DNA of 57,218 bases, from contig NZ_LJSI01000030.1 in the NCBI RefSeq assembly GCF_001305295.1, positions 1-57,218 of the forward strand. Direction: 5' to 3'. Below the pieces are notes generated by a model, which did not search any database, was not told the origin of the DNA, and saw only the letters and a program-made list of their open reading frames with translations. Shown here piece by piece: positions 46,739-57,218 of the stretch. The position numbers and the translations under genes were made by a program. This stretch comes from Neptunomonas antarctica. GTDB taxonomy: Bacteria > Pseudomonadota > Gammaproteobacteria > Pseudomonadales > Balneatricaceae. Numbering within the stretch: the stretch's first letter is position 1; each line of letters begins with the position of its first letter.

Positions 46739-48712
46739 TTAAACTGTTTTACCGTCTTCATCTGGATCATCTTTACTCGAAGAGACATCCGACTGACCTT
46801 TATCCTTATCGATAACGGGCTCCGCCTCTTTTTTCAGATCGATATCAGAGCTACCCCCGGATGATGCCGCCTGATCGTTATCATCGACCCATCCTTCTGG
46901 CGGAGTGACTGCCTTTCGTTCCATTAACTCGCTGATCTGATCACTATTGATCGTTTCATATTTCATCAGCGCCTGAGTCATATTATCCAGGATATCGCGG
47001 TTGGCCATTAAGACATCTGTTGATCTCTGATAGCACTCATCAATAATTTTACGTACTTCAGCATCAATTCTGCGCTGCGTATCTTCAGACGTCGGTTTAG
47101 CACCCTGCCCGTAACCACGCCCAAACGGATCGCCCTCTTCATCATCGTACAACAGTGGCCCTAATTCTTCAGACAGCCCCCACTTTGTTACCATATTCCG
47201 CGCCATCCCTGTAGCACGCTGAATATCGTTAGAAGCACCGGTTGTTACGCCGTCTTTACCTAATGTAATCTCTTCAGCAATACGGCCGCCATATAGCGAG
47301 CAGATATTAGCAATAATGGTCAGGCGACTATGGCTATAACGATCTTCCGCAGGAAGAAACATAGTCACACCTAATGCACGACCACGAGGAATAATAGAGA
47401 CCTTATAAACAGGATCGTGCTCTGGCATCAAACGCCCCACGATCGCATGCCCGGACTCATGATAAGCCGTATTCAGACGTTCTTTATAAGACATCACCAT
47501 TGACTTGCGCTCGGCGCCCATCATGATTTTATCTTTTGCTTTTTCAAACTGCTCCATACCGACAGTGCGTCGACTTTCCCGCGCAGCGAACAATGCAGCC
47601 TCATTCACAAGATTGGCTAAATCCGCACCAGAAAAACCAGGCGTACCGCGCGCGATCAGGTCAGGTTTGACGTCATCGCCCATAGGAACTTTGCGCATAT
47701 GTACTTTTAGTATCTGCTCACGCCCACGAATATCGGGCAAACTAACGTAGACCTGACGGTCAAAGCGACCCGGACGTAACAATGCCGGATCCAACACATC
47801 AGGACGGTTAGTTGCCGCTATAACGATAACGCCTTCTGTTCCCTCAAAACCATCCATCTCAACAAGAAGCTGATTCAGTGTTTGCTCGCGCTCATCATTA
47901 CCACCGCCCATACCAACGCCACGACTACGACCCACGGCATCGATTTCATCAATAAAAATAATACAAGGCGCATGTTTCTTGGCTTGCTCAAACATATCAC
48001 GGACACGTGATGCACCCACACCTACAAACATTTCAACGAAGTCCGAACCCGAAATCGAAAAGAACGGTACTTTTGCTTCGCCGGCAATCGCTTTGGCTAA
48101 TAGAGTCTTACCAGTACCAGGACTACCTGACATCAGTATACCGCGGGGTATGTGGCCACCCAAGCGCTGAAATCGACCAGGATCACGCAGATACTCAACG
48201 AGCTCAGCGACTTCTTCTTTCGCTTCTTCTACACCCGCTACATCATCAAACGTGGTCTTAATCTGATCTTCACTCATCATCTTGGCTTTAGACTTACCAA
48301 AAGACATTGGACCACCTTTGCCGCCGCCTCCCTGCATCTGTCGCATAAAGAACATGAATATTGCGATAATGACCAATATAGGGAATGAGGCTACCAGCAA
48401 CTGCGTCCAGATGCTTTGCTGCTCAGGCTGCTTACCTTCTACAATAACTTTATGCGAAAGCAGATCATCTACCAGTTTAGGATCCTGTAACGCAGGGCGA
48501 ATGGTTTTAAAGCGCTCACCATTACTGCGCTCACCATTGATGGTATACCCATCAATCACCACTTTAGAAACCCGATCAGACTGCACTTCGGCTACAAAGT
48601 CAGAATAACTCAAACGCCCTGGATCAGTTTCAGCGTTGAAATTATTAAAGACCGTCAGTAAGACCGCCGCAATAACCAGCCAGAGAACCAGATTCTTTGC
48701 CATATCGTTCAA
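46739..48712 (-). CDS. ftsH: ATP-dependent zinc metalloprotease FtsH
   Basis: Membrane-anchored AAA+ protease that degrades unfolded membrane proteins and regulators such as LpxC and sigma-32. The 657-residue protein has two N-terminal helices (about 8-22 and 105-123) around a periplasmic domain, Walker A GSPGTGKT (196-203), [10 protein letters not shown], the SRH region with [18 protein letters not shown], and the zinc motif HESGH (418-422). The C-terminus is acidic. It is 76 bp downstream of rlmE, as in E. coli. Confidence 0.98.
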   Translation of the reverse strand: MNDMAKNLVLWLVIAAVLLTVFNNFNAETDPGRLSYSDFVAEVQSDRVSKVVIDGYTINGERSNGERFKTIRPALQDPKLVDDLLSHKVIVEGKQPEQQSIWTQLLVASFPILVIIAIFMFFMRQMQGGGGKGGPMSFGKSKAKMMSEDQIKTTFDDVAGVEEAKEEVAELVEYLRDPGRFQRLGGHIPRGILMSGSPGTGKTLLAKAIAGEAKVPFFSISGSDFVEMFVGVGASRVRDMFEQAKKHAPCIIFIDEIDAVGRSRGVGMGGGNDEREQTLNQLLVEMDGFEGTEGVIVIAATNRPDVLDPALLRPGRFDRQVYVSLPDIRGREQILKVHMRKVPMGDDVKPDLIARGTPGFSGADLANLVNEAALFAARESRRTVGMEQFEKAKDKIMMGAERKSMVMSYKERLNTAYHESGHAIVGRLMPEHDPVYKVSIIPRGRALGVTMFLPAEDRYSHSRLTIIANICSLYGGRIAEEITLGKDGVTTGASNDIQRATGMARNMVTKWGLSEELGPLLYDDEEGDPFGRGYGQGAKPTSEDTQRRIDAEVRKIIDECYQRSTDVLMANRDILDNMTQALMKYETINSDQISELMERKAVTPPEGWVDDNDQAASSGGSSDIDLKKEAEPVIDKDKGQSDVSSSKDDPDEDGKTV

Positions 48713-48788
48713 AAGACAACCCTCAATTTAATACCGTCACAAAGCATCAGCTAAACTACAACAGTTTAGATACTTTGACTAATGAAAC

Positions 48789-49406
48789 TCATTTAAAACC
48801 CTGGCCAATTATGTAGACTTCTCGTGATCTGGCGCGAGAGGAATCAGGCTTACGCGTCACAACTCTGTCAAATGTTGCTCTCATCGCAAGCACATACTGG
48901 TCAAAACCTTCACCCTGAAACACTTTGGCAACAAAACTACCCTTTGGTTTCAATACTTCTTTCGCCATTTCCAGCGCCAGTTCAACCAGATACATAGATG
49001 CTGGTTGATCAATAGAGTTGCTACCACTCATATTGGGGGCCATATCTGAAATTACAAGGTCTGCTAATTCACCATCCATTATGGCGAGAATTTCATTCAA
49101 GACCGATTCTTCGGTAAAGTCTCCCTGAACGAACTCGACACCCGCCAATGCGTCCATTGGTAAAATATCTGACGCAACGACTCTTCCATTGTCTCCGACC
49201 AGCTGGGCTGCAATTTGCGACCAACCTCCCGGTGCAGCACCCAAATCAACAACCGTCATGCCTTTTTTAAACAACCGATCCTTCTCTTGTAAGTCCAACA
49301 GTTTAAAACTGGCTCTTGATCGATAGCCTTTCTCTTTAGCTAATTTGACGTAAGGATCATCGAAATGTTCCTTTAACCAACTCCCACTACTTTTCGATCT
49401 CGACAC
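48789..49406 (-). CDS. rlmE: 23S rRNA 2'-O-ribose U2552 methyltransferase
   Basis: Methylates U2552 of 23S rRNA in the late 50S particle. The 205-residue protein (E. coli 209) begins with the basic [20 protein letters not shown], has SAM motif [19 protein letters not shown] and a KVFQGEGFD segment giving the catalytic K-D-K-E set. It is divergent from yhbY. Confidence 0.96.
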   Translation of the reverse strand: MSRSKSSGSWLKEHFDDPYVKLAKEKGYRSRASFKLLDLQEKDRLFKKGMTVVDLGAAPGGWSQIAAQLVGDNGRVVASDILPMDALAGVEFVQGDFTEESVLNEILAIMDGELADLVISDMAPNMSGSNSIDQPASMYLVELALEMAKEVLKPKGSFVAKVFQGEGFDQYVLAMRATFDRVVTRKPDSSRARSREVYIIGQGFK

Positions 49407-49501
49407 TTATTTTTCTCTGTAGTTTTACGCTGAGCATGTCTCAGGTAGAATATAGTTTTTAAATGTGGCTTTGCCACCCCAAACGAGATGTCTATTTTAG
49501 T

Positions 49502-49804
49502 ATGAGCCTGACGCCCGAGCAAAAGAAACAGTACCGCACTATTGGACATAGCTTAAATCCAATTGTGACCATCGCTGGAAAGGGAATGACAGAAAACATC
49601 CAATTGGAGGTTGATCGAGCATTGGAAGATCATGAACTTATCAAAGTTAAGTTCTCAGTAGGCGACCGCGATGCGAAGAAGCTGCTAGTAAAAGAGCTTT
49701 GCGCAATCGTCGAAGCCACCGTTGTTCAGGAGATCGGCAATATAGCTCTGATCTACCGTCCAGCCCTGCAACCCAACCCTAAATTGTCCAATTTATTACG
49801 TTAA
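49502..49804 (+). CDS. yhbY: YhbY-type CRM domain RNA-binding protein
   Basis: Small single-domain CRM protein associated with pre-50S ribosomes. From ATG 49502 it has 100 residues (E. coli 97) and shows the IAGKGMTENIQLEVDRALEDHELIKVK segment with the conserved glycine loop. The frame is open from 49463 but the extra 13 residues are not in the family. Only plus-strand gene in the 34-54.7 kb block. Confidence 0.92.
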   Translation: MSLTPEQKKQYRTIGHSLNPIVTIAGKGMTENIQLEVDRALEDHELIKVKFSVGDRDAKKLLVKELCAIVEATVVQEIGNIALIYRPALQPNPKLSNLLR

Positions 49805-49831
49805 AAAAAGCCGCCCCTAGGCGGCTTTTTT
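49803..49831. terminator. bidirectional terminator between yhbY and greA
   Basis: AAAAAAGCCGCC / GGCGGCTTTTTT stem with a CCTA loop between convergent genes. Confidence 0.94.
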
Positions 49832-49832
49832 A

Positions 49833-50309
49833 TTAGAGATGTAAAACCTCTTCTATTTCGTACTCAACCGTACCTTTCGGTGTTTGAATACTGACTACAT
49901 CACCCTCTGATTTCCCAATCAAACCACGGGCAATGGGTGAGTTCACCGAAAGCTTGCCAATTTTGATGTTAGCTTCATCATCACCGACAATCTGATAGCG
50001 CACCGTTTCATCAGTATCGCAATTGATGATCACGACTGTCGTCCCGAAAAATACTTTACCGGAGCGAGGAATCAAGGTTACATCAATCACCTGAGACAGA
50101 GACAACTTACTTTCAAGCTCTTGTATGCGGCCTTCAATAAAACCCTGCTCTTCACGCGCCGCATGGTACTCAGCATTTTCTTTTAAATCACCATGTTCAC
50201 GAGCATCGGCTATGGCCTGAATAACACGTGGGCGATCTGAAGTTTTTAGGCGAACATGCTCTTCACGCAGAGCTTTTTCACCGCCAACCGTCATAGGAAC
50301 ACGACTCAT
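49833..50309 (-). CDS. greA: transcript cleavage factor GreA
   Basis: Enters the polymerase secondary channel and stimulates cleavage of backtracked RNA. The 158-residue protein is the exact E. coli length, with the N-terminal coiled coil bearing the [17 protein letters not shown] tip and the C-terminal FKBP-like globule ([14 protein letters not shown]). It follows carB by ten bases. It competes for the same polymerase channel as DksA encoded at 19.3 kb. Confidence 0.97.
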   Translation of the reverse strand: MSRVPMTVGGEKALREEHVRLKTSDRPRVIQAIADAREHGDLKENAEYHAAREEQGFIEGRIQELESKLSLSQVIDVTLIPRSGKVFFGTTVVIINCDTDETVRYQIVGDDEANIKIGKLSVNSPIARGLIGKSEGDVVSIQTPKGTVEYEIEEVLHL

Positions 50310-50319
50310 TAACTAGTCC

Positions 50320-53300
50320 TCAGTATAAATCTTGTAAACGACGTACCACTTTTTCTTCACCGTACTCAAGCGCCATAACAATCGCTTCAGCACCGGCAAG
50401 AGTGGTTGTGTATGGGACTTTATGCTGCAGCGCGCTACGGCGAATTTCAGCCGAGTCTGCCGTCGCTTTTCTGCCTTCCGTTGTATTCACAACATAGACA
50501 ATTTCATGATTTTTAATCATGTCGATAATATTTGGACGCCCTTCAGTCACTTTGTTGACAACCGAGACATCTAATCCATGCTCTTTCAAAAAAGCCGCTG
50601 TTCCGCCAGTAGCTACTAATGAAAAACCTAGGGCTATCAATGATTTAGCAACAGGCACCGAGCCTACTTTATCGACATTACGAACAGAAATGAAGGCTTT
50701 GCCTGGTTGCGGCATTTTCTCGCCTGCACCAATAGTGGCCTTCATAAAGGCTTCACCAAAGGTTTCACCGGTGCCCATCACTTCACCCGTAGATTTCATC
50801 TCCGGAGAAAGAATTGGATCGACGCCCTGGAATTTATTAAACGGGAAGACTGCTTCTTTGACATGGCAATACGTCGGAATTATTTCTTCTGTAAAACCTA
50901 TCTCCGATAGCTTCTTACCGATCATAACCAACGCGGCAACTTTCGCTAATGAAACACCGATACATTTAGAAACAAAAGGTACCGTTCTTGAAGCACGCGG
51001 GTTCACCTCAATCACATAAATTTCACCATCCTGATAAGCAAGCTGTGTATTCATCAAACCGATTACACCTAGTTCAAGCGCCATCTTTTTGACTTGCTCA
51101 CGCATCTCATCCTGCACATCAGCAGGTAAATTATAAGGAGGGAACGAACATGCAGAATCACCCGAGTGAACCCCTGCCTGCTCTATATGCTGCATGATGG
51201 CACCGATAACCACAGTTTCACCATCACATACCGCATCAATATCAATTTCAATTGCGGCATTCAGGAAGTGATCCAGTAACACAGGCGCTTCATTAGAGAC
51301 CTGTACCGCCTCCTTCATATAGCGACGCAGTTCAGTTTCGCTATATACAATCTCCATCGCTCGACCGCCCAGAACATAAGAAGGCCGTACAACTAGAGGG
51401 TAACCAATTTTTTCTGCTTCAATGACGGCTTGCTCAAGAGAGCGCACTGTTGCGTTTTCAGGCTGTTTCAAACCGAGACGCTGTAACATTTGTTGAAACT
51501 GTTCACGGTCTTCAGCACGATCAATCGACTCTGGAGATGTCCCGATAATGGGCACACCGGCTTGCTCTAGTGCCACAGCCAGCTTCAGAGGTGTTTGTCC
51601 ACCAAACTGTACAATAACGCCTTTAGGCTTCTCTACATGGACAATTTCCAATACATCTTCAAGCGTAATCGACTCAAAATACAGCCTATCGGATGTATCG
51701 TAGTCTGTAGATACCGTTTCAGGGTTACAGTTAACCATAATGGTTTCATAACCCGCTTCGCGGGCAGCTAATGCCGCATGCACACAGCAGTAATCAAATT
51801 CAATACCCTGACCAATACGGTTAGGCCCGCCACCAATAATCATGATCTTTTCACGATCCGTTGGATTTGACTCGCACTCCTCTTCATAGGTTGAGTACAT
51901 GTAGGCAGTATCGGTCGAAAACTCAGCAGCACAGGTATCAACCCGCTTAAAGACAGGACGAATTTTCAAATTATGGCGGTGTTTGCGAAATTGCTTCTCG
52001 CTCACACCGAGTAATGTCGCAAGACGAGCATCCGAGAAACCTTTACGCTTGAGTCGATAGACTTTATCCGCATCCAGTTCAGATAGCGTCATTTTTGCAA
52101 CGCGCTGCTCATCAAGAATAAGGTCTTCTACCTGTCTCAAAAACCATGGGTCGATGCCGGAAATGGGATAAAGCTCTTCTACTGTCATCCCCAATCGGAA
52201 AGCATCACCCAAATACCAAATACGCTCGGCGCCAGGCTGCTTCATCTCACGGACGATGTCAGAACGCGCATCTTCACTATTAAGATCAACGATAGGATCA
52301 AAACCGGTTGCTCCAACTTCGAGACCACGTAACGCTTTCTGCAAAGATTCTTGCTGTGTCCGGCCAATAGCCATCACCTCACCCACAGATTTCATCTGCG
52401 TAGTCAGGCGATCATTCGCTTGCGGGAACTTCTCAAACGTGAAGCGAGGTATTTTCGTAACAACATAGTCAATCGACGGTTCGAAAGATGCCGGGGTTGC
52501 ACCACCGGTAATCTCATTTTGCAATTCATCCAGCGTATAACCAATCGCTAATTTTGCGGCAACACGGGCAATCGGAAAGCCAGTTGCTTTGGATGCTAAT
52601 GCGGATGAGCGTGACACGCGCGGGTTCATCTCGATAACAACCATGCGGCCATCTTCAGGATTCACACCAAACTGTACATTAGATCCACCTGTTTCGACAC
52701 CGATCTCACGTAACACCGCAAGCGATGCATCCCGCATTATCTGATATTCTTTATCAGTTAATGTCTGCGCAGGAGCGACTGTTATTGAGTCACCGGTATG
52801 AACACCCATCGCATCAAAGTTTTCAATAGCACAGATGATGATGCAATTGTCGTTTTTATCACGAACAACTTCCATCTCATACTCTTTCCAACCAATAAGA
52901 GACTCATCAATCAATAATTCAGTGGTCGGTGAAAGATCTAATCCACGCTCACAAATTTCTACAAACTCTTCGGTATTATAAGCGATACCGCCACCGCTGC
53001 CGCCCATGGTGAAAGAAGGACGGATAATACAGGGAAAGCCGAGTTGCGCCTGAACCTGAAGCGCTTCTTCAATGCTATGCGCAATAGCCGCGCGCGGGCA
53101 TTCAAGACCGATTTTCTTCATGGCTTTATCAAAACGAGAGCGATCTTCAGCTTTATCAATGGTGTCAGCATTAGCCCCGATCATCTCAACACCAAATTTG
53201 ATCAGGACGCCTTCGCGTTCTAAATCCAACGCACAATTCAGCGCTGTCTGCCCGCCCATAGTCGGTAACAACGCATCAGGACGTTCTTTTTCAATGATTT

Positions 53301-53526
53301 TAGCAACAGTTTGCCATGTAACAGGCTCAATATAAGTCGCATCCGCCATCGAAGGGTCGGTCATAATAGTGGCAGGATTCGAGTTAACAAGAATAACCCG
53401 ATAGCCTTCTTCGCGCAGCGCTTTACATGCTTGCGCACCAGAGTAATCGAACTCGCACGCCTGACCAATAATGATCGGGCCCGCGCCTATAATAAGTATG
53501 CTTTTAATATCTGTGCGTTTTGGCAT
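50320..53526 (-). CDS. carB: carbamoyl-phosphate synthase large subunit
   Basis: Makes carbamoyl phosphate for arginine and pyrimidines from bicarbonate, two ATP and ammonia delivered by CarA. The 1068-residue protein has two tandem ATP-grasp halves ([20 protein letters not shown] at the start, and its counterpart [19 protein letters not shown] near residue 560), an oligomerisation segment, and the C-terminal regulatory domain (about 930-1068) that binds UMP and ornithine in E. coli. It lies 47 bp after carA. Confidence 0.98.
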   Translation of the reverse strand: MPKRTDIKSILIIGAGPIIIGQACEFDYSGAQACKALREEGYRVILVNSNPATIMTDPSMADATYIEPVTWQTVAKIIEKERPDALLPTMGGQTALNCALDLEREGVLIKFGVEMIGANADTIDKAEDRSRFDKAMKKIGLECPRAAIAHSIEEALQVQAQLGFPCIIRPSFTMGGSGGGIAYNTEEFVEICERGLDLSPTTELLIDESLIGWKEYEMEVVRDKNDNCIIICAIENFDAMGVHTGDSITVAPAQTLTDKEYQIMRDASLAVLREIGVETGGSNVQFGVNPEDGRMVVIEMNPRVSRSSALASKATGFPIARVAAKLAIGYTLDELQNEITGGATPASFEPSIDYVVTKIPRFTFEKFPQANDRLTTQMKSVGEVMAIGRTQQESLQKALRGLEVGATGFDPIVDLNSEDARSDIVREMKQPGAERIWYLGDAFRLGMTVEELYPISGIDPWFLRQVEDLILDEQRVAKMTLSELDADKVYRLKRKGFSDARLATLLGVSEKQFRKHRHNLKIRPVFKRVDTCAAEFSTDTAYMYSTYEEECESNPTDREKIMIIGGGPNRIGQGIEFDYCCVHAALAAREAGYETIMVNCNPETVSTDYDTSDRLYFESITLEDVLEIVHVEKPKGVIVQFGGQTPLKLAVALEQAGVPIIGTSPESIDRAEDREQFQQMLQRLGLKQPENATVRSLEQAVIEAEKIGYPLVVRPSYVLGGRAMEIVYSETELRRYMKEAVQVSNEAPVLLDHFLNAAIEIDIDAVCDGETVVIGAIMQHIEQAGVHSGDSACSFPPYNLPADVQDEMREQVKKMALELGVIGLMNTQLAYQDGEIYVIEVNPRASRTVPFVSKCIGVSLAKVAALVMIGKKLSEIGFTEEIIPTYCHVKEAVFPFNKFQGVDPILSPEMKSTGEVMGTGETFGEAFMKATIGAGEKMPQPGKAFISVRNVDKVGSVPVAKSLIALGFSLVATGGTAAFLKEHGLDVSVVNKVTEGRPNIIDMIKNHEIVYVVNTTEGRKATADSAEIRRSALQHKVPYTTTLAGAEAIVMALEYGEEKVVRRLQDLY

Positions 53527-53573
53527 TGTATCAACCGGTCGAATCTATTTACTTAACTGATCAGTATCTGTAA

Positions 53574-54710
53574 TCAGGCGTTTTTACTAATTCTCATCTC
53601 TTTAATAAAGCGATCAAACAGAGGCGCAACATCACGAGGGCCAGGACTCGCTTCAGGATGTCCCTGGAAGCTGAATGCTTGACGGTCGGTACGCTCAATA
53701 CCCTGTAACGACTGATCGAACAGAGATTTATGTGTCGCACGAATCGTATCCGGTAAGCTCTCTTCATCAACAGCAAAACCGTGGTTCTGACTTGTAATCA
53801 TTACGCTACTATTAGAAAGGTCCTGTACAGGATGGTTCGCACCATGATGACCAAACTTCATTTTTATAGTCTTTGCACCGGATGCTAATGCCAACAACTG
53901 ATGCCCGAGACATATTCCAAATACTGGCACATCAGTATTACAAATTTCCCGAATCGCTGTAATTGCATAATCGCAAGGCTCTGGATCACCAGGGCCGTTG
54001 GATAGAAATACGCCATCAGGTGACAATTTTAAAACATCAGCTGCTGATGTTTGCGCAGGAACGACCGTTACCCGACAGCCACGTTCAACAAGCATTCTGA
54101 GAATGTTACGCTTTACACCAAAATCATAAGCAACAACATGATAAGGCTGATTCGCTGGATCGCACTCAGTATGCCCTTTACCCAACGTCCAAGTGGAAGA
54201 GTTCCATTCATACGCTTCGGCAACGGTAACTTCTTTAGCCAGATCCATGCCTTTTAGGCCAGGAAAAGCTTTTGCCTGCTCTAGTGCTTCAAACTCATCC
54301 ACTTCGCCTGCCATAATGCAGCCGTTCAGACAGCCTTTCTCTCGCAGAATACGTGTCAGACGACGTGTATCAATATCTGCTATTCCAACGATATTGTGAT
54401 CTTTCAGGTACTGATCTAATGTTCGCTGGCTTCTGAAGTTACTCGCGACAAGTGGTAAATCCCGAATTACTAATCCTGATACCCAAGTATTAGCTGACTC
54501 TTCATCTTCATCGTTTGTGCCAACATTACCAATATGAGGATAAGTCAATGTTACGATTTGTTTGCAATAGGAAGGGTCTGTCAGAATTTCTTGATAACCG
54601 GTCATGGACGTGTTGAATACAACTTCACCACTAGATTGACCGTCCGCGCCAATAGCAATACCCCTGAATATACTACCGTCTTCAAGGGCCAGAATGGCTG
54701 GTCTTGTCAA
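53574..54710 (-). CDS. carA: carbamoyl-phosphate synthase small subunit
   Basis: Glutamine amidotransferase subunit that supplies ammonia to CarB. The 378-residue protein (E. coli 382) has the nucleophile C267 in [13 protein letters not shown] and H351/E353 in [11 protein letters not shown]. The start codon is TTG at 54710, preceded by a strong GGGGAGG five bases upstream; UUG initiation is also known for E. coli carA. A terminator-like hairpin lies 51 bp upstream of the start in the leader. Confidence 0.96.
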   Translation of the reverse strand: MTRPAILALEDGSIFRGIAIGADGQSSGEVVFNTSMTGYQEILTDPSYCKQIVTLTYPHIGNVGTNDEDEESANTWVSGLVIRDLPLVASNFRSQRTLDQYLKDHNIVGIADIDTRRLTRILREKGCLNGCIMAGEVDEFEALEQAKAFPGLKGMDLAKEVTVAEAYEWNSSTWTLGKGHTECDPANQPYHVVAYDFGVKRNILRMLVERGCRVTVVPAQTSAADVLKLSPDGVFLSNGPGDPEPCDYAITAIREICNTDVPVFGICLGHQLLALASGAKTIKMKFGHHGANHPVQDLSNSSVMITSQNHGFAVDEESLPDTIRATHKSLFDQSLQGIERTDRQAFSFQGHPEASPGPRDVAPLFDRFIKEMRISKNA

Positions 54711-54760
54711 TTGAACCTCCCCGCGTGTCTGCGAATGAACAGATAACTATACGACACCTG

Positions 54761-54787
54761 AAAAAAAACGAGGACCAACCTCGTTTT
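54761..54787 (-). promoter_or_regulatory. terminator hairpin in the carA leader (putative attenuator)
   Basis: On the minus strand AAAACGAGG-TTGGT-CCTCGTTTT is followed by a total run of eight T, a textbook intrinsic terminator. It lies upstream of carA with no minus-strand gene before it in the 2 kb to the right, so it fits an attenuator of carAB or a relic terminator of a displaced gene. Confidence 0.65.
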
Positions 54788-54963
54788 AAAACCGGAATTA
54801 TTAGTGCTACCTTTAAACCACAGGTAAACGTCGGCATTTTAGACGATCCATGCATCGCTGTCCACGCAACATCCACGTCTTATCATTATCCATCACGAAA
54901 CTGACATATTTCCTTCATATAATATTCAGACAAAATTCAGCTCTGAGCAACGAAGGCTAAAGC
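54788..54963. promoter_or_regulatory. divergent carA / chemoreceptor promoter region
   Basis: About 175 bp between the attenuator-like hairpin and the chemoreceptor ATG. On the plus strand CTGACA (54901-54906) and TATTCA (54923-54928) are 16 bp apart and could serve the chemoreceptor; a perfect TATAAT also lies at 54918. The carA promoter must also be here but was not pinned down. A minus-strand frame (54837-54682) reads through the hairpin as a possible leader peptide. Confidence 0.35.
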
Positions 54964-56934
54964 ATGCGCATATCATTCATCACGCGAACGACTGTGATTA
55001 TTCTATTTACAACAATTACTTTTTTGGCTATTTCTATTTTTTGGGCATTAGATAAACTTGAATCGGCCTTTACTGACACGCAGGCATTTCAGCAATTACA
55101 ACAAATAACTAACGAAACTATCAACCTTCCATTGAATGATTACCTCAACACTGGAGACGCTAATTTACTCAATAAGATATCTGACAATATAAAGACACTG
55201 TCTAAAAATATCGAAGCGTCAGACTCACTTACAAACGCAAAAAAACAACATCTGATAGTGACACTTGGAGCACTGGATGATCACTTATCCGTTCAATTGC
55301 GAGCCGCTGGTAAATTAAACAACCCTGAAACACTCCTCATCATTTCAGAACAACAGATTTCTAATGCTTTAGCCACACTCAGCGATATAAACAATCAACA
55401 TGACAATTCTGATTTACAGAAAAAATATTGGAATCTAATTACTAATATTGAAACCAGCCTCTATCAACTGGTGAATGCGCGTCAACATACGATGTCGACG
55501 CAAAGCGAAGATACGGACTCATTGAACAGAATTCTGGATACAATCAAGAATAAAGCTGAACAATTAACTTCCTTATCATTAATGGGGGTCTATAAATCAA
55601 AACCTAAAGAGGCTGCCGAGGATGATATTACGGCATTAATGGGATGGAAAAAAACAACAAATGACACAGCAGAAGACCTGAGCGAAGAACCTATAAGCAC
55701 TATAAACACTCAAATCAGTCGTTACCCTAAAGAGATTTCGAATATCCGTAACCTGCTATCATCCAAAAAATCTGCCCAGGATATAGCCAAACAACAGCTC
55801 AATAAATTAAATAACGAAATCACAGTTGCCCAATATTCATTATTTGAAAACTATCACAATATACGCATCCAAGTTCAATGGGTCCTGATCATAACGGTCA
55901 TTATCATCATGATTGCTGTATTACTTATGTCGAAGCTGACATTCAAATTAGCGCATACTATTGCTCTAAGCGCGCAAATAACATCAGCGTTGGCCAAAGG
56001 CGACCTTAAACAAGAGATAGTGTTCCTGTCGCGTTTTAAAGAATGCGTTAGCTTACAAGGATCGCTTGAAGAATTAAAAACGTATTTTCATAAATTAATT
56101 AATGATATACGTAGTGAAAACAACCGCCTAACGATACTTCAGGGCACATCATTAGCGGGATCAATCTGCCTTACTGAAATCATTGAAGAACAAAATCAAT
56201 CAACACAAAATTCCGCCCACAAAATTGAACAACTAAATATCTCATTTCAGGAGGTCACAAATAATGCAGAAGATACGACGCATCAAACCAGTGATTCAAA
56301 ACAAAAAATTGAAGGGGGTTTAGCGCAACTAAAACAAACATGTCAAAGCCTGAATCTTCTAGCTTCTGAAGTTCAGACAACAGAGCAGTCAATTATTCTT
56401 TTACAATCTGACGTCAAACTTATAAGTAACACATTAAATGTTATACATGGATTTGCTGAGCAAACCAATTTACTGGCACTTAATGCTGCAATTGAGGCGG
56501 CAAGAGCGGGTGAGGCAGGTCGAGGCTTTGCCGTCGTAGCAGACGAAGTCAGACAGCTCGCAAATAATACGGCGTCATCCGCTAATACGATTCAAGCTCT
56601 GACCAAACGCCTGACCGAAAGAACAAGCAGAACAGTGGCGCTAATGAAGTTACAAAGACATACGACTAAAGAGACCTTAGATAAAGCTAATAGTACACAA
56701 TCTTCAATCATTTCAATTACGGATTCCATAGCGGCAATTCATGAAAAAAGCCTCGCTATTTCGTCCGCTGCGAATTTACAAACGATGGTCAGCAAAGAAA
56801 TTGTAATCGCGATCAATAACACCGCTACAATGAGTACGAAATCTGCGAAGGAAGCTCAAAACAATGAGGAGTTCTCTCACCAATTAGCAGAAATAAACAC
56901 TCGACTTAAAGGCCTTGTTAGCCATCTTGGATAA
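54964..56934 (+). CDS. methyl-accepting chemotaxis protein
   Basis: Transmembrane chemoreceptor signalling to CheA/CheW. The 656-residue protein has an N-terminal helix (about 8-29), a mostly helical periplasmic region of about 270 residues that I cannot assign to a known ligand domain, a second helix (about 302-326), a HAMP-like linker, and the signalling hairpin [18 protein letters not shown] with [15 protein letters not shown] (about 499-535). There is no CheR-tethering pentapeptide at the end (SHLG). AAGG lies seven bases before the ATG. The gene is visibly AT-richer than its neighbours and sits where dapB adjoins carA in relatives, suggesting insertion. Confidence 0.92.
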   Translation: MRISFITRTTVIILFTTITFLAISIFWALDKLESAFTDTQAFQQLQQITNETINLPLNDYLNTGDANLLNKISDNIKTLSKNIEASDSLTNAKKQHLIVTLGALDDHLSVQLRAAGKLNNPETLLIISEQQISNALATLSDINNQHDNSDLQKKYWNLITNIETSLYQLVNARQHTMSTQSEDTDSLNRILDTIKNKAEQLTSLSLMGVYKSKPKEAAEDDITALMGWKKTTNDTAEDLSEEPISTINTQISRYPKEISNIRNLLSSKKSAQDIAKQQLNKLNNEITVAQYSLFENYHNIRIQVQWVLIITVIIIMIAVLLMSKLTFKLAHTIALSAQITSALAKGDLKQEIVFLSRFKECVSLQGSLEELKTYFHKLINDIRSENNRLTILQGTSLAGSICLTEIIEEQNQSTQNSAHKIEQLNISFQEVTNNAEDTTHQTSDSKQKIEGGLAQLKQTCQSLNLLASEVQTTEQSIILLQSDVKLISNTLNVIHGFAEQTNLLALNAAIEAARAGEAGRGFAVVADEVRQLANNTASSANTIQALTKRLTERTSRTVALMKLQRHTTKETLDKANSTQSSIISITDSIAAIHEKSLAISSAANLQTMVSKEIVIAINNTATMSTKSAKEAQNNEEFSHQLAEINTRLKGLVSHLG

Positions 56935-56947
56935 GCCAGCTCTAACG

Positions 56948-56975
56948 CCTGCCCAATAAATTAATATTGAGCAGG
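56948..56975 (+). terminator. hairpin after the chemoreceptor gene
   Basis: CCTGC-C-CAATA and TATTG-A-GCAGG pair with one internal mismatch and a 6-nt loop, 14 bp past the stop. No T-run follows, so termination is uncertain. Confidence 0.45.
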
Positions 56976-57186
56976 ACTCACTTATACAGATCCCCCCCCC
57001 TCAAACTAATGACATCCACATGCCTCACATATCAAACGTATTCTGGAGGACTTAATCATAAGAAAGGAACTATGCACGCCGCTATAATAACGCCAGAACA
57101 GCCAGTTTATACAGCAATAGCTGCCCGGGCCAGCTTGTGAATAGTTTTCCACATGGATGCAGGAGAGCCTGCTAATTTCCAGACAT
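56976..57186. other. intergenic stretch with a C9 homopolymer
   Basis: No protein or RNA gene is recognised. It contains a run of nine C at 56992-57000 and otherwise unremarkable sequence leading to a minus-strand terminator at the edge. Confidence 0.5.
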
Positions 57187-57217
57187 AAAAAAACCCTGAC
57201 CGTTACCGGTCAGGGTT
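57187..57217 (-). terminator. terminator of a minus-strand gene beyond the window
   Basis: AACCCTGACCG / CGGTCAGGGTT with a TTAC loop, followed on the minus strand by a T-run. The gene it ends lies to the right of the window; by synteny this could be dapB. Confidence 0.9.
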
Positions 57218-57218
57218 A

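Noticed and set aside
54682-54876. Minus-strand 64-codon frame upstream of carA as a real gene
   Set aside because: No family likeness and it runs through a terminator and into carA; kept only as a possible leader peptide in the attenuator finding.
56992-57000. C9 homopolymer as a phase-variable tract
   Set aside because: It is not inside or close upstream of a gene; it may also be prone to sequencing error.

Overview
The window is a dense, mostly housekeeping chromosomal segment of a gammaproteobacterium. Gene order over almost the whole length follows Pseudomonas (tyrS-M23 peptidase-anmK-erpA; mrcB-heme transporter-aminotransferase-dksA; cbrA-cbrB-pcnB-folK-panB-panC; pnp-rpsO-truB-rbfA-infB-nusA-rimP-tRNAs-secG-tpiA-glmM-folP-ftsH-rlmE-yhbY-greA-carB-carA). 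Base composition and protein divergence point to a marine relative of Oceanospirillales type rather than Pseudomonas itself. The placement is inferred from synteny; no 16S gene is present.

Layout. 1-5.7 kb: tyrosyl-tRNA synthetase, a murein hydrolase and anhydro-MurNAc kinase pair, the Fe-S carrier ErpA and ArgC. 5.8-10.2 kb: a CLC channel, ThiE, HemL and an unidentified membrane protein; the CLC/thiE junction carries a diverged 89-bp tandem duplication that creates a 30-codon chimeric ORF. 10.3-15 kb: a TPR lipoprotein, PBP1b and a kinase-like/P-loop protein. 14.9-17.4 kb: a reduced heme-uptake cluster (hmuV, hmuU, tonB) in which tonB is frameshifted by a 43-bp unit bounded by 25-bp direct repeats. 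17.5-19.8 kb: a Rieske protein, an aminotransferase and DksA.

20-28.6 kb: the CbrA/CbrB two-component system, then pcnB-folK-panB-panC. The 494-bp cbrB-pcnB gap holds a cluster of GTTAC/GTAAC half-sites, a well-spaced sigma-54 promoter and four A-rich CA-type motifs. This is the architecture of the Pseudomonas CrcZ decoy RNA. 28.8-34.1 kb: a thiolase, a two-domain QueD-like protein, RsuA, RsmC and NnrS.

34.2-54.7 kb (minus strand): the translation/transcription and RNA-decay operon metY-rimP-nusA-infB-rbfA-truB-rpsO-pnp, preceded by leuU, secG, tpiA, glmM, folP, ftsH and rlmE, followed by greA-carB-carA; only yhbY is on the plus strand. Intrinsic terminators separate most units, and pnp and carA have structured leaders. 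55-57.2 kb: an AT-richer chemotaxis receptor gene sits where dapB would be expected beside carA; a terminator at the right edge belongs to a minus-strand gene outside the window.

The strongest leads are the CrcZ-like locus, the possibly reversible tonB frameshift, the clc/thiE junction duplication and a carAB leader with a canonical terminator.
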